Positions 25,972-35,741 are shown, numbered from the stretch's first letter. The stretch: DNA of 64,000 nt from Fluviicola taffensis DSM 16823 (GCF_000194605.1 NC_015321.1:3968001-4032000), one strand, 5' to 3'. Made by a program: numbers and translations. Notes: a model not told the origin generated them from the sequence alone.

Positions 25972-27579
25972 ATGAAATTTAGCAGACTTCTATTACTTTT
26001 TCTTCCACTTGCACTCACTTTTACATTCATTAGATGTTCTGCAGACATTGACAAATCAGATCCCATTTTTGACCAAAAAGTTTCGTTGAAAAAGAGAATT
26101 TCGTTGGCCGTTGAATCCGATTTATTAACAAAATTAGATTTTCCAAAAGGAATTGTCGATTCTGTTTATGTGTTTTACAAATCACGTGATTTCAAACCTG
26201 TTTGGGCAAATGATTCCATGTTGGTGAAAAAGGGCGAAAATTGGAAAGAATTACTCAAATTCCCTTGTGCTCTTGGGCTTCCAGATAACCGTCCGTTTAA
26301 ATTTAAGCAAGACTCATTAACCAATACTTCCATTGTTCAAGAGTTTATATTAACCGCTCGACTAGCTCAGTTGCAACAAGACTTAAAGGTTGGATTTTTA
26401 GATACTTCAATCAATAATTACCGCCCAATCGTTTCCATTGATGTAAAATCATTATCTAAGAGTGTTGCTCAAATGGACACGGTCAAAAAATGGGGAACTT
26501 GGCTTGCTAATATGGGACCAAAACGCCGCGAGTATCGATATTTGGCAATTGGTTTGTATCAATTTGCTTCTAAAAAAACACTTTCCAATATTCACTTTGA
26601 AATTCCAGCCCTTGTTGAAGATTCATTACGTTGTGTAGAGTTATCGAAAGAATCGTTGATCGACAAAGGATATTTGGATCCTAAAAAGAATGATGACGAG
26701 TCATTTTGGGATGCTATGAGCCGTTTTCAAGCCGATAATGGACTAAAAGCAGATGGAGTAATTGGAATTTATACACGGAAATCCTTGAATGAATCAGTTC
26801 GTTTTAAATGTCACCGTGCCATATTATCCATGGAAAGATGGCGTTGGAGAGCTCCATTTCCAGATCGTTATTTGTGGGTAAATATTCCTGAATACAAATT
26901 GCGCCTTTTTTACAATGATTCTTTACTCTCAGAACACAGAGTAGTTGTTGGCAAACCAGAAAACCAAACACCGGAGTTAAGTTCTAAATTGAGAGCAATC
27001 ATTTCATTGCCTTATTGGACACAACCGCATACTATTGCAAGTAAAGAGTTTTTGCCAGCGATCCAAAACAATTCAAATTATGCAGCAAAGAACAATTACA
27101 AGGTATATCGTGGGGAAACTGAAGTAGATCCAACTACAATCAATTGGAAACGTTATAAGGAGAAAAATTTCCCATTCCGAGTTCGCCAAGAACCTGGTTC
27201 CGACAATGCCTTGGGATTGGTGAAATTTGAATTCAACAATAAATTCGGAGTTTACATCCACGATACACCATCGAAAGGATTTTTCAACAAAGATATTCGT
27301 GCATATTCTCATGGATGTATGCGTTGCGAACTGCCAGATTCATTGGCGCGTTTCATTTTAACAAGAGATGATAGGCAAAAAATGACCCGCGATTCCTTGG
27401 ATACACTAATTGCTCGTAAGGAACATTTTACCATTCATTTACACAAGCCCATTCAATTGCAAGTAGATTATATCACGGTTACTACAAACGGAAAAGGCCG
27501 ATTGCTTTTTTATCCAGATGTGTATGATCGCGATGAGAAATACTTGAAGATGATGAAGGTTTACCAGAAGGTGAATTAG
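25972..27579 (+). CDS. L,D-transpeptidase (YcbB-like) with peptidoglycan-binding domain
   Basis: 535 residues. The start resembles a lipoprotein signal (LALTFTFIRCSAD). A scaffold region (about 60-200) leads to a PG_binding_1 domain (about 225-278; FQADNGLKADGVIGIYT), then the YkuD catalytic domain with HDTP (430-433) and SHGCMRCE (catalytic Cys449). Family role: 3-3 cross-linking of peptidoglycan or attaching proteins to it in the periplasm. It diverges from the rhomboid gene. Confidence 0.93.
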   Translation: MKFSRLLLLFLPLALTFTFIRCSADIDKSDPIFDQKVSLKKRISLAVESDLLTKLDFPKGIVDSVYVFYKSRDFKPVWANDSMLVKKGENWKELLKFPCALGLPDNRPFKFKQDSLTNTSIVQEFILTARLAQLQQDLKVGFLDTSINNYRPIVSIDVKSLSKSVAQMDTVKKWGTWLANMGPKRREYRYLAIGLYQFASKKTLSNIHFEIPALVEDSLRCVELSKESLIDKGYLDPKKNDDESFWDAMSRFQADNGLKADGVIGIYTRKSLNESVRFKCHRAILSMERWRWRAPFPDRYLWVNIPEYKLRLFYNDSLLSEHRVVVGKPENQTPELSSKLRAIISLPYWTQPHTIASKEFLPAIQNNSNYAAKNNYKVYRGETEVDPTTINWKRYKEKNFPFRVRQEPGSDNALGLVKFEFNNKFGVYIHDTPSKGFFNKDIRAYSHGCMRCELPDSLARFILTRDDRQKMTRDSLDTLIARKEHFTIHLHKPIQLQVDYITVTTNGKGRLLFYPDVYDRDEKYLKMMKVYQKVN

Positions 27580-27642
27580 TAATTGTCAATGTCACAATTA
27601 TCAAGAGGAACTCTTTTAGATAATTTACAAAAAAGGATTTAG

Positions 27643-27650
27643 TACTTTTG
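27643..27650 (+). promoter_or_regulatory. -7 promoter box (TACTTTTG) of rpe
   Basis: Perfect TAnnTTTG, 16 nt upstream of the rpe ATG. Confidence 0.5.
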
Positions 27651-27666
27651 TGGAAAATTAAAAAAT

Positions 27667-28317
27667 ATGTCTGTTATCATTGCTCCTTCTATACTCTCAT
27701 GCGATTTTGGAAACCTAGAACGCGATTTCGAATTGATTAATCAAAGTGAGGCTGATTGGTTTCATGTAGATGTGATGGATGGCGTATTTGTTCCCAATAT
27801 TTCTTTTGGATTTCCTATTATTTCTGCTTTGAAAAAGGTGGCGAAAAAGACCATTGATTGTCACATTATGATTGTGAATCCAGATCAATTTATTGCTGAA
27901 TTCGCGAAAGCTGGAGTAGATATTTTGACAGTTCACTATGAAGCCTGTACGCATTTACACCGAACAATTGGAGCAATTCATGAAGCAGGAATGAAAGCTG
28001 GAGTTGCATTGAATCCACACACACCCGTTTCGGTTTTGGAAAATGTAATTGCTGATTTGGACTTAGTTCTGATCATGTCTGTAAATCCAGGATTCGGTGG
28101 ACAAAAGTTCATTCATCAAGCAATCGAAAAAGTAAAGCAAACAAAAGCTTTGATTGAAAAAACAGGATCAAAGGCAATCATTGAAGTAGATGGCGGAGTG
28201 AATTTAGAAACCGGGAAATTATTGGTTGATGCAGGTGCTCAGGCTTTGGTTGCGGGTAGTTTTGTCTTCAATAGCCCTAATCCAACAGCTACCATTTCTT
28301 CTTTGAAACAACTGTAA
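27667..28317 (+). CDS. rpe: ribulose-phosphate 3-epimerase
   Basis: 216 residues, full length for the family. APSILSCDFGNL with VDVMDGVFVPNISFG are the metal- and phosphate-binding start, HIMIVNP holds another metal ligand, VNPGFGGQKFI is the flexible phosphate loop, and EVDGGVN carries the catalytic Asp. It interconverts D-ribulose 5-phosphate and D-xylulose 5-phosphate in the non-oxidative pentose phosphate pathway. The DinB-like gene starts at the very next base after the stop. Confidence 0.97.
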   Translation: MSVIIAPSILSCDFGNLERDFELINQSEADWFHVDVMDGVFVPNISFGFPIISALKKVAKKTIDCHIMIVNPDQFIAEFAKAGVDILTVHYEACTHLHRTIGAIHEAGMKAGVALNPHTPVSVLENVIADLDLVLIMSVNPGFGGQKFIHQAIEKVKQTKALIEKTGSKAIIEVDGGVNLETGKLLVDAGAQALVAGSFVFNSPNPTATISSLKQL

Positions 28318-28731
28318 ATGCTCGATTTTTTTCAGCAACGATTTTCATATGTTCATCAGTTAAATTTGAGTTGGATCTCTCATTTAATGAAAGATGATCG
28401 AGATATTCCATGGGATTTGAAAGTTGCTGTTTCACAATTGATTAATTCACAACATATTGCAGTTTGTGAAATTTTAGATTTGGAAATCGAATCTGATTTG
28501 AATGATGTTCTCCCTGAAATGCATTGGGAATCATTGGAGCGCGAAAATTACAAGCAATGGATGACTGTTTTCTTGCAGTTCAACCAAGGACTTCAGGATA
28601 ATGTGGAATGGCTTACTCCTCTTCTATTCAAATCGCTGCATGAAAATGCGCAATATATTGGTCAATTGAAGTTGTTGCTGGCCCAACATGAATTGGAACA
28701 ATTCGATGAAACATTGATTCGTGTAGAATAA
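28318..28731 (+). CDS. DinB-family four-helix protein
   Basis: 137 residues, all-alpha. SQHIAVCEILDL and LHENAQYIGQLKLLLAQHEL fit the helix-borne His and Gln positions of DinB/YfiT-like proteins, which bind a divalent metal with three His; members use bacillithiol or are DNA-damage induced. The metal set looks incomplete, so activity is uncertain. It abuts rpe with no spacer, so they are co-transcribed. Confidence 0.7.
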   Translation: MLDFFQQRFSYVHQLNLSWISHLMKDDRDIPWDLKVAVSQLINSQHIAVCEILDLEIESDLNDVLPEMHWESLERENYKQWMTVFLQFNQGLQDNVEWLTPLLFKSLHENAQYIGQLKLLLAQHELEQFDETLIRVE

Positions 28732-28775
28732 AATTGAAAAGTGTTTACCTTTTCAAAAAAAAGACATCTGTCAGC

Positions 28776-30167
28776 ATGAATAAACTAATTCCTTTTGTAT
28801 TTGTGCTAATCAGCACTTTTCATTCAAATGCTCAGGACTTTTGCAAAGCAAGTAGCGTATTTTTCGACCTCAACAAATCTGAATTAAAGTCGGGAGGACA
28901 AATGATGGTTGATAGTTTGGTGAAATCCATGAATGGAACTGACTTCATCCTTGAAGTTTACGGCTACACAGACACCTCAAATACATTGGATTATAACCGA
29001 AAACTTTCTCAAAGCAGGATTGATGCGGTTTTAGCATATTTGAAATCCAAACAAATTGCTCCAAAAGAAATCCGGACATTCAATGAAGGCGAAGATTTCA
29101 ATTCCAGTAATCAGAGTAAAAATGCAGCTTTTCAACGTCGGGTAGATATTTACCTCACTCCCATGGAAGGAAATGATGTGGTATTCAAATCGCCTGATGG
29201 GGTGATTATAAAAAGAGATCTTTCTTCATTTGGAAATTGCGGGATTTGTGCTTTGAAACCGAAGATGAAATACCTGCAAACCGAAAGTGAAGCAAATGCC
29301 AATGGGATTGATCTGATTACAGAGAAAGGAGAACGTTTAGTGACTTACGGAATGGTTTTGTTTGATATTGATACTTGCTCTTCTCTTTCAGCTGATGAGC
29401 TGAAGAAGATAGAAACTTGCATTCAAATGCCTGCTGTGCGTTGGGATAATCGTGTGGAATTATTTGAACTAATTGCCCAGCCTGGAAATGATAACTGGAG
29501 ACTTTTAAATGATTCGTTATGCCGCGATTCGATACAAAAAACAGTACGCTTTTGCACAAGAGCGGGATGCGTTAATCTCGATGTCCGATTTCCACCACTT
29601 GGATTAATTTTACCTGAAGAATCTCTATTAGGAAAATCCTTTTTCACCTATGATAGAGATAAAAAGCCTGAGAAACTATCTAATGATACACTTCCTTTAC
29701 CTATTGAAGTGAAAAAAGTTGTCAGTTATTTTGAGGTTAACAAAGAGTGGTACCTGTATCAGGATGCTTCTCAGAAAATTCGAAAAGAGTTTACCAATCG
29801 GGACTCTGTGTCGCCCAATTTTGCGATTATCTACACTTCAGATTACAATATTGTCCCTCCTAAAGGAGAAATTGAGTTAAAAGTAAAACTGAAAGATATC
29901 GATAAAATGGGTTATTATCATCCTGATTTCGACTTATTCCTGCCACTTGAAAGAAGAGGATTAAATACCTGGTATGGAACGGTTTATCAGGATGGTTTTG
30001 AGTTGTGTTACATCAAGAATAACAAATATTATCTGGAGAAGAATAAAGCAAAGAAGTTGAAAATAAAACTGAAAAATGGGCATCCAAAAGCGAAGGTCAA
30101 ACAACTTTACTTATTCAAAAAGAACAAACTAAGTTGGAAAAAGGCAAAAAGACGCGAATTAGAATAA
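28776..30167 (+). CDS. OmpA-like domain protein with unknown C-terminal part
   Basis: 463 residues from ATG at 28776. I reject the ATT-adjacent frame start at 28734 because a small hairpin covers it and the signal peptide (STFHSNAQ) begins at 28776. An OmpA-type domain follows directly (SSVFFDLNKSELKSGGQM, VYGYTDTSNTLDYNRKLSQS, FQRRVDIYLTP), with about 300 residues of unknown, beta-rich, lysine-ended sequence after it. The OmpA domain being N-terminal is unusual. Likely outer-membrane or periplasmic; no further assignment. Confidence 0.75.
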   Translation: MNKLIPFVFVLISTFHSNAQDFCKASSVFFDLNKSELKSGGQMMVDSLVKSMNGTDFILEVYGYTDTSNTLDYNRKLSQSRIDAVLAYLKSKQIAPKEIRTFNEGEDFNSSNQSKNAAFQRRVDIYLTPMEGNDVVFKSPDGVIIKRDLSSFGNCGICALKPKMKYLQTESEANANGIDLITEKGERLVTYGMVLFDIDTCSSLSADELKKIETCIQMPAVRWDNRVELFELIAQPGNDNWRLLNDSLCRDSIQKTVRFCTRAGCVNLDVRFPPLGLILPEESLLGKSFFTYDRDKKPEKLSNDTLPLPIEVKKVVSYFEVNKEWYLYQDASQKIRKEFTNRDSVSPNFAIIYTSDYNIVPPKGEIELKVKLKDIDKMGYYHPDFDLFLPLERRGLNTWYGTVYQDGFELCYIKNNKYYLEKNKAKKLKIKLKNGHPKAKVKQLYLFKKNKLSWKKAKRRELE

Positions 30168-30250
30168 ATCTGTATTTTTAAGGAGTCAACTTTAGATATT
30201 TATGCGTCTTTTATTTTTCTTTAAACACTATCATTTAGAAACCCGCTAAT

Positions 30251-30745
30251 ATGAATCTTCCTCCTTTCTCCGTTTTCCCCGAATTACAATCAGAACAAGT
30301 TTTTCTGCGGGAAACAAAGCAAGCAGACGTCCCCAATCTGCTCGAAATTCTCACTTACGATGGAAAAGTAGCTGAATCGTTGAAAGAAGGAATCCGAATT
30401 ATGGAAAGAATTCATCAAAATTATTTGGATAGAGATACTGTGAATTGGGTGATTGAAGACCGTGTAACTCATCAGCCAGTAGGGTTTGTAGGTTATTACC
30501 GCGGATTTAAAGATGGAATCGGAGAGTTAGGATGTATTCTGAAAGAAGAATTTAGAGGTAAAGGGTTCATGTTTCCTTCCCTGCTTTTAGCTGCCGAATT
30601 TGGAATCAATTACATGAAACTGAATCAGGTGATTGCGATTACAAGCTCTGAAAACGAGAAAGCGATTGCCTTGTTGAATCGGAATTCTTTTGTTCTGACG
30701 GAAAAACATGCAGATGGAATATTGACCTTTAATTATAAGAATTAA
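30251..30745 (+). CDS. GNAT-family acetyltransferase (RimJ/RimL-like)
   Basis: 164 residues. VFLRETKQADVPNLLEIL is the usual first strand-helix of RimJ/RimL-type GNATs; GELGCILKEEFRGKGFMFPS is the acetyl-CoA motif (R-G-K-G); SSENEKAIALLNRNSFVL is motif B. It is expected to acetylate protein N-termini or small amines. No neighbour informs the substrate. Confidence 0.85.
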   Translation: MNLPPFSVFPELQSEQVFLRETKQADVPNLLEILTYDGKVAESLKEGIRIMERIHQNYLDRDTVNWVIEDRVTHQPVGFVGYYRGFKDGIGELGCILKEEFRGKGFMFPSLLLAAEFGINYMKLNQVIAITSSENEKAIALLNRNSFVLTEKHADGILTFNYKN

Positions 30746-30844
30746 TATGAAGGTAAGTGTCTGATAGTGATTTGTTTATATCTATTTAAATGCGATTTTA
30801 GAAAAAATCATCAATTTTCCACTTTCCGTTCTCTAATAAATGAC

Positions 30845-30852
30845 TACTTTTG
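30845..30852 (+). promoter_or_regulatory. -7 promoter box (TACTTTTG) of the SRP RNA
   Basis: Perfect TAnnTTTG ending 4 nt before the GGGG at 30857, which is the expected 5' end of the RNA. This independently calibrates the box-to-start distance at about 5 nt. Confidence 0.65.
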
Positions 30853-30856
30853 CGCT

Positions 30857-30954
30857 GGGGTAAGTCTTTTACGACCAGCTCCCTCTTAATCCTCCAGGAC
30901 GGGAACGTAGCAAAGGTATGAGGTTGTAGCGGTGCGATAAGAGTAGCTTACCCC
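30857..30954 (+). ncRNA. ffs: signal recognition particle RNA, small bacterial (4.5S) type
   Basis: A 98-nt hairpin closed by GGGGTAAG / CTTACCCC (30857-30864 with 30947-30954). The apical domain has the invariant CCAGG-A-CGGGAACG-TAGCA (30893-30912) that binds Ffh and its GNAR-type tetraloop region GGAA; the opposite strand has AGGTTGTAGCGG. A T-run follows (30955 on). The RNA guides Ffh-dependent co-translational membrane targeting. Confidence 0.95.
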
Positions 30955-31074
30955 TCTTTTTTTTATCATTTTTCTTTCCTGTTTTTGAGCTTGACGTAAT
31001 ATTGCGGAATTACACAAAAAATCAGTTGTGTAAAACTTCCTTCGCTAATCTATCCTTCTCTTACTAAATGGGTT

Positions 31075-31082
31075 TATTTTTG
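31075..31082 (+). promoter_or_regulatory. -7 promoter box (TATTTTTG)
   Basis: Perfect TAnnTTTG, 18 nt upstream of ATG 31101. It lies inside the longer frame starting at 31068, so it supports the shorter start. Confidence 0.5.
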
Positions 31083-31100
31083 TATCAAAATAAAACAAAC

Positions 31101-31757
31101 ATGAAATTTTTCATCGATACTGCAAACCTCAACGATATTCGTGAAGCAAATGATTTAGGAATCTTGGATGGTGTCACTACCAATCCTACTTTGATGGCTA
31201 AAGAAGGAATCACAGGTCAAAATAATATTTTGAAACACTACGTAGAAATCTGCAAAATTGTAGACGGGCCCGTAAGTGCAGAAGTCATTGCAACTGATTT
31301 TGAGGGAATGATTCGCGAAGGAGAAGCTTTGTCTGAATTACATAAAAATATTGTAGTAAAAATCCCTATGATTCCAGAAGGAATTAAAGCGATTAAATAT
31401 TTTTCATCCAAAGGAATTAAAACAAATTGCACCCTTATTTTTAGTGCAGGTCAAGCTTTATTGGCAGCAAAAGCAGGAGCTAGTTATGTTTCTCCATTTG
31501 TTGGTCGATTAGATGATATTTCAACAAATGGAATGGATTTGATTCAGCAAATTCGTATCATTTTTGATAATTACGGATTTGAAACAGAAATTCTTGCCGC
31601 TTCAGTGCGTCATCCGATGCATATTATTCAGTGTGCAGAAATCGGTTCAGATGTAATGACGGGACCATTGAGTGCGATTTTAGCACTAGCAAAACACCCT
31701 TTGACAGATACAGGTTTGGCTCAATTCCTCGCAGATCACGCGAAGGGAAATCAATAA
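31101..31757 (+). CDS. transaldolase-like / fructose-6-phosphate aldolase (MipB/TalC type)
   Basis: 218 residues, typical for the short transaldolase family. [22 protein letters not shown](TTNP) gives the TIM-barrel start; Lys87 in VVKIPM is the Schiff-base lysine; [11 protein letters not shown] is the phosphate-binding region. Possible roles: dihydroxyacetone transfer in pentose phosphate metabolism, or cleavage of fructose 6-phosphate. The Bacteroidota homologues often act as transaldolase. I used the ATG at 31101, since the one at 31068 lies upstream of the promoter box. Confidence 0.93.
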   Translation: MKFFIDTANLNDIREANDLGILDGVTTNPTLMAKEGITGQNNILKHYVEICKIVDGPVSAEVIATDFEGMIREGEALSELHKNIVVKIPMIPEGIKAIKYFSSKGIKTNCTLIFSAGQALLAAKAGASYVSPFVGRLDDISTNGMDLIQQIRIIFDNYGFETEILAASVRHPMHIIQCAEIGSDVMTGPLSAILALAKHPLTDTGLAQFLADHAKGNQ

Positions 31758-31764
31758 TATTGCG

Positions 31765-31800
31765 AACAGAAGGTACGCGATGCTTCGCGTACCTTCTGTT
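31765..31800. terminator. perfect 16-bp hairpin terminator
   Basis: AACAGAAGGTACGCGA / TCGCGTACCTTCTGTT with loop TGCT, directly after the aldolase gene. Its inner part, ACGCGA-N4-TCGCGT, recurs at 54868-54901. Confidence 0.9.
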
Positions 31801-31902
31801 TAATTTACATCACTTTCCTATGGTGTAATTCGTAAAATCAATCCTTTATCCGATTAATTCCAACCTTCAACCGAATAATTCTTCCTTTAATCCAAAATTG
31901 GT

Positions 31903-31931
31903 TGTCTTCTCTCAGCATTCTGTTATTTTTG
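31903..31931 (+). promoter_or_regulatory. promoter (TTG, 18 nt, TATTTTTG)
   Basis: A -33 TTG (31903-31905), 18-nt spacer, and perfect -7 box at 31924-31931, ending 16 nt before the ATG of the DUF6702 gene. One of the best sigma-A-like promoters in the window. Confidence 0.65.
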
Positions 31932-31947
31932 TAATAATAATCTATTT

Positions 31948-32448
31948 ATGAAGGAACTTCTTGCAGTATTTACTTTTTTTTTCGTTGGACTTTCTGCGAA
32001 TGCGCATGAGTTTTACTTTGCTTTTGCAGAGGTAGAATACAATGCTACGAGTAAAAAACTGGAGATTACTCTCGAAGTAACAGCCCATGATCTGGAAGTA
32101 GATATGAAAAAATCTGGGATTGTCTTGGATAAACACATTGAAAACCAAAATGGGAATACTGATTTCAAAAAGCAATTGGAATCACATCTTTCCAAAGGAT
32201 TCGAAATTACTACTGGAGATTCTTCTGTTTCCTTGAAAGTAATCGGATTTGATGTCATGCCAACTGGCTTGCTTTATGTTTATCTTGAGAGTACTACTGT
32301 TGTACCCAAACGATCCATTGATTTTAAGTTCGATTTGCTGATGGAGACTTTCCCCAATCAACAAAATAAGATCACATTCATTCGAAATAACCAAAAACAA
32401 ACAGCTGTATTTCTGCCTACTAAACGGACAGAGAGCATAACCCTGTAA
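31948..32448 (+). CDS. DUF6702 family secreted protein
   Basis: 166 residues: signal peptide (1-19, ANAHEFYF), then a beta-rich domain with HEFYFAFAEVEYNATSKKLE and LEVTAHDLEVDMKKSG, the opening of DUF6702 as I know it. Often found next to an M1-type peptidase in Bacteroidota, as here (2 bp before it). Function unknown; periplasmic. Confidence 0.8.
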   Translation: MKELLAVFTFFFVGLSANAHEFYFAFAEVEYNATSKKLEITLEVTAHDLEVDMKKSGIVLDKHIENQNGNTDFKKQLESHLSKGFEITTGDSSVSLKVIGFDVMPTGLLYVYLESTTVVPKRSIDFKFDLLMETFPNQQNKITFIRNNQKQTAVFLPTKRTESITL

Positions 32449-32450
32449 TT

Positions 32451-34739
32451 ATGAAAAAAACGTTGTCATTCTTAGTTGTATGTTCAGCTTTAAGTGCATC
32501 AGCACAAACTAAATTTGCTCAGTTGGATATTGAACTTCCAACTCCAAATGAATACAGAACAGCTGCTGGAGCTCCTGGGCATAATTATTATCAGCAAAAG
32601 GCAGATTACAAAATGAATTTGACCTTGGATGATACCAAACAAATCATTCGAGGAGAAGAAGTGATTACTTACACGAATAATTCGCCAGATGTTTTGGAGT
32701 ATCTGTGGTTGCAATTGGATCAGAATATTTTCAAGGCTGATTCTGATAGTAAACTGATTGCAGTTGAGAAAATGGAAGATTTCGAATCAATCAAAGATGT
32801 AGAGCGTAAATTAATGACTTTTGAAGGTGGATTTAACATTGAGATGGTTGCAACAGTAAATGGCGAGAAAATGCGTTACGCAATCAACAAAACAATGATG
32901 CGAATTGATCCTGCGAAGCCACTTGGTCCAAAACAAAGCATTTCTTTCAAAATAAAATGGTGGTATAACATCAATGATCGTATGAAATTTGGCGGAAGAT
33001 CAGGCTATGAATACTTTGAGAAAGAGGATAATTATTTATATACGATTGCACAGTTTTTTCCAAGAATGTGTGTTTATAATGACGTTGAAGGCTGGCAAAA
33101 TAAACAATTCTTAGGAAAAGGAGAGTTCACGCTTCCTTTTGGAGATTACGAGGTTTCGATTACAGTTCCTTCCGATCATATTGTAGCCGGAACTGGTGAA
33201 TTACAAAATGGAGCTTCAGTTATGACTGCTGAACAAAGATCACGAATGGATAAAGCGAAAATTTCCAATACTCCAATCTTAATTGTCACACAAGCAGAAG
33301 CTGAAAATGCAGAGAAAAATAAAGCTACAGGAACAAAGACTTGGACATATAAAGCGAAAAATGTGCGCGACTTTGCTTTTGCCACTTCTCGTAAATTCAT
33401 GTGGGATGCTCAGAATACAGTGGTAAAAGGGAAAAACATTTTGTGTATGTCTTTCTACCCGAAAGAAGGAAATCCACTTTGGGAACGTTATTCTACAAAA
33501 TTGGTGGCACATACAATTCAAACGTATTCGAAATATACGATTGATTATACGTACCCTGTTGCAATATCCGTTCACTCCAATCAAATCGGGATGGAATACC
33601 CGATGATTTGTTTCAATGGCGGAAGACCAAATGAAGACGGAACTTATTCGGAGCAAACAAAATACGGAATGTGGGGAGTGATTATTCACGAAGTTGGGCA
33701 CAACTTTTTCCCAATGATTATTAATTCGGATGAACGCCAGTGGTCTTGGATGGATGAAGGATTGAACACATTCGTGCAATACTTGACAGAACAAGAGTGG
33801 GAACGCGGATATCCTTCCAGAAGAGGTCCAGCAGCAATGATTACAGACTATATGCGGGGGGATCAAAAATTCATTTCTCCCATCATGACAAATTCGGAAT
33901 CCATTTGGCAATTTGGAAACAATGCTTATGGAAAACCTGCAACAGCCTTGAATATTCTCCGAGAAACAATCATGGGACGTGAATTATTCGATTTTGCATT
34001 CAAAACGTATTGTGAACGCTGGAAATTCAAACATCCTACTCCTGCTGATTTCTTCCGTACGATGGAAGATGCATCTGGAGTTGATTTGGATTGGTTTTGG
34101 AGAGGTTGGTTCTACTCCACTGAGTACGTAGACATTTCTTTAGATTATGTAAAGAATTTTGAGTTAAACTCGAATAATCCAGAAATTGAAAAGGCAGAAA
34201 ATAAAAAAGCGGCTGACTCAAGGCCACAGTTTATTGGTGATGCTCGTAACAAAGAATCCATCAAACAAACGGTGAATGAACGAGATACTTTAATTGACGA
34301 TTTTTACGCGAAAAGAGACATCTATCAAGTCGATCGTTTGGATAAAAAGGAATATGAAGAGCTTCAGTCTAAACTGACTCCAGAACAGAAGAAAATTTTG
34401 GAATCTAAAAAGCAATTTTATGAGCTTTCATTCACAAATAAAGGCGGTTTAGTTACTCCATTGATTATTCAAGCGACTTTTGAAGATGGTTCTACAAAAG
34501 TGATTAATATTCCAGCAGAGATTTGGAAAATGGATGATATTACGGTAACGAAAGTCTTAATTTTTGATAAACCAGTCGTTTCCTTTCAATTAGATCCTTT
34601 CTTGGAAACTGCAGATTGTGATGTAAATAACAATGCCTTCCCTCCGACTTCAAAACCAACTCGTTTTCAATTGTTCCAACAAAAACAAGGAAATGAGAAC
34701 CCGATGCAACGTCAGAAGCGTTTGGAGAGTGGAAACTAA
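32451..34739 (+). CDS. M1-family zinc metallopeptidase
   Basis: 762 residues: signal peptide (1-19, SASAQ), an N-terminal beta-sandwich (about 45-270), the thermolysin-like catalytic domain with HEVGH (413-417) and the third zinc ligand Glu436 in WMDEGLNT, and a C-terminal domain. GMEYPMICFNGG takes the place of the GAMEN aminopeptidase motif, so the enzyme may not be a strict aminopeptidase. Likely periplasmic or secreted. It starts 2 bp after the DUF6702 gene, so the two form an operon. Confidence 0.92.
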   Translation: MKKTLSFLVVCSALSASAQTKFAQLDIELPTPNEYRTAAGAPGHNYYQQKADYKMNLTLDDTKQIIRGEEVITYTNNSPDVLEYLWLQLDQNIFKADSDSKLIAVEKMEDFESIKDVERKLMTFEGGFNIEMVATVNGEKMRYAINKTMMRIDPAKPLGPKQSISFKIKWWYNINDRMKFGGRSGYEYFEKEDNYLYTIAQFFPRMCVYNDVEGWQNKQFLGKGEFTLPFGDYEVSITVPSDHIVAGTGELQNGASVMTAEQRSRMDKAKISNTPILIVTQAEAENAEKNKATGTKTWTYKAKNVRDFAFATSRKFMWDAQNTVVKGKNILCMSFYPKEGNPLWERYSTKLVAHTIQTYSKYTIDYTYPVAISVHSNQIGMEYPMICFNGGRPNEDGTYSEQTKYGMWGVIIHEVGHNFFPMIINSDERQWSWMDEGLNTFVQYLTEQEWERGYPSRRGPAAMITDYMRGDQKFISPIMTNSESIWQFGNNAYGKPATALNILRETIMGRELFDFAFKTYCERWKFKHPTPADFFRTMEDASGVDLDWFWRGWFYSTEYVDISLDYVKNFELNSNNPEIEKAENKKAADSRPQFIGDARNKESIKQTVNERDTLIDDFYAKRDIYQVDRLDKKEYEELQSKLTPEQKKILESKKQFYELSFTNKGGLVTPLIIQATFEDGSTKVINIPAEIWKMDDITVTKVLIFDKPVVSFQLDPFLETADCDVNNNAFPPTSKPTRFQLFQQKQGNENPMQRQKRLESGN

Positions 34740-34760
34740 CAAGACTTTTTAGAATTACAA

Positions 34761-35693
34761 ATGGAAAAATTCAAACAATTAGCAAAGATCAAAGAGATTT
34801 ATTCTAAAGGAGAAAACATCATAAAATACCTGAAAGGAAAGAAACCAAACGAACAAAATACAATTGAAGAGATTCTAATTAGTTATGATTTTCAAGCTGG
34901 TTCTTATACCAAAGCATTTTTAGAAAATCCAGAATTTAGAACAATCTATTCCTGTTCTTTAGCTTCAATTGTTGATAATTTGGGTAGTTTCAATTCGATT
35001 ATGGAAGCTGGAGTTGGAGAAGCTACAACCTTGAATAATGTAGTTCGTCAATTAAAACAACAGCCAAAAAACATCCTAGGTTTTGATATTTCTTGGTCGC
35101 GCTTGAAATTTGCAAAAGAGTTTTTAGCTGATTTCAACGTGAAGAATATTTCCTTGTTTACGGCCAATTTATTTGAAATTCCGTTGTGTGATAATTCAAT
35201 TGATGTTGTTTACACTTCTCATTCTATCGAACCAAATGGTGGAAAGGAAAAAGAAGCCTTGGAGGAATTGTATAGAATTACTGGTAAATATCTGATTTTA
35301 TTGGAGCCATCCTTTGAATTTGCTTCCCCTGAAGCTCAAGACCGTATGAAAGAACACGGATACGTGACTAAATTACATGCTACTGCTTTGGAATTAGGAT
35401 ATAAAGTCATTGAACACCGTCTTTTTGATCATTCTATCAATCCTTTAAATCCAACAGGATTAATTGTTATTGAGAAACTCAGTTCTGAATCCAATGAACC
35501 AAGCTTAAGATGTCCCATTACTTTGACAGAATTAACCAAACTAAGCGATTCTTTCTTATATTCAAAAGAAAGTTTTTTAACTTATCCAATTTTGGATGGA
35601 ATTCCGTGTTTGTTGAAAGATAATTCCATTTTAGCAGCTCATCTATTGACTGATTATTCGGAATATAAAAAAGAGAATGGGATTGTGTTTTGA
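34761..35693 (+). CDS. class I SAM methyltransferase with Trm112-like C-terminus
   Basis: 310 residues. IMEAGVGEATTLNNVV is motif I (SAM binding), NILGFDISWSRLKFAKEFL motif II, and CDNSIDVVYTSHSIEPNGGK motif IV. The last about 65 residues (SLRCPITLTELTKLSDSFLY, then YPILDGIPCLL) look like the small Trm112/YcaR zinc-ribbon-like domain, with the zinc cysteines mostly replaced. Substrate unknown. It lies 21 bp after the M1 peptidase. Confidence 0.75.
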   Translation: MEKFKQLAKIKEIYSKGENIIKYLKGKKPNEQNTIEEILISYDFQAGSYTKAFLENPEFRTIYSCSLASIVDNLGSFNSIMEAGVGEATTLNNVVRQLKQQPKNILGFDISWSRLKFAKEFLADFNVKNISLFTANLFEIPLCDNSIDVVYTSHSIEPNGGKEKEALEELYRITGKYLILLEPSFEFASPEAQDRMKEHGYVTKLHATALELGYKVIEHRLFDHSINPLNPTGLIVIEKLSSESNEPSLRCPITLTELTKLSDSFLYSKESFLTYPILDGIPCLLKDNSILAAHLLTDYSEYKKENGIVF

Positions 35694-35741
35694 AAAGACT
35701 ATCATAAAACAGAAACAATAAATAAATTTTTCTGAATCTAC

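Noticed and set aside
28734-28775. Upstream start of the OmpA-like gene
   Set aside because: The region folds into an 8-bp hairpin (TTGAAAAG/CTTTTCAA) and precedes the signal peptide; ATG at 28776 fits better.
33279-33911. 210-codon frame on the minus strand inside the M1 peptidase gene
   Set aside because: Antisense of a well-supported gene with intact HExxH; its protein has no family features and its codon pattern mirrors the gene on the other strand.
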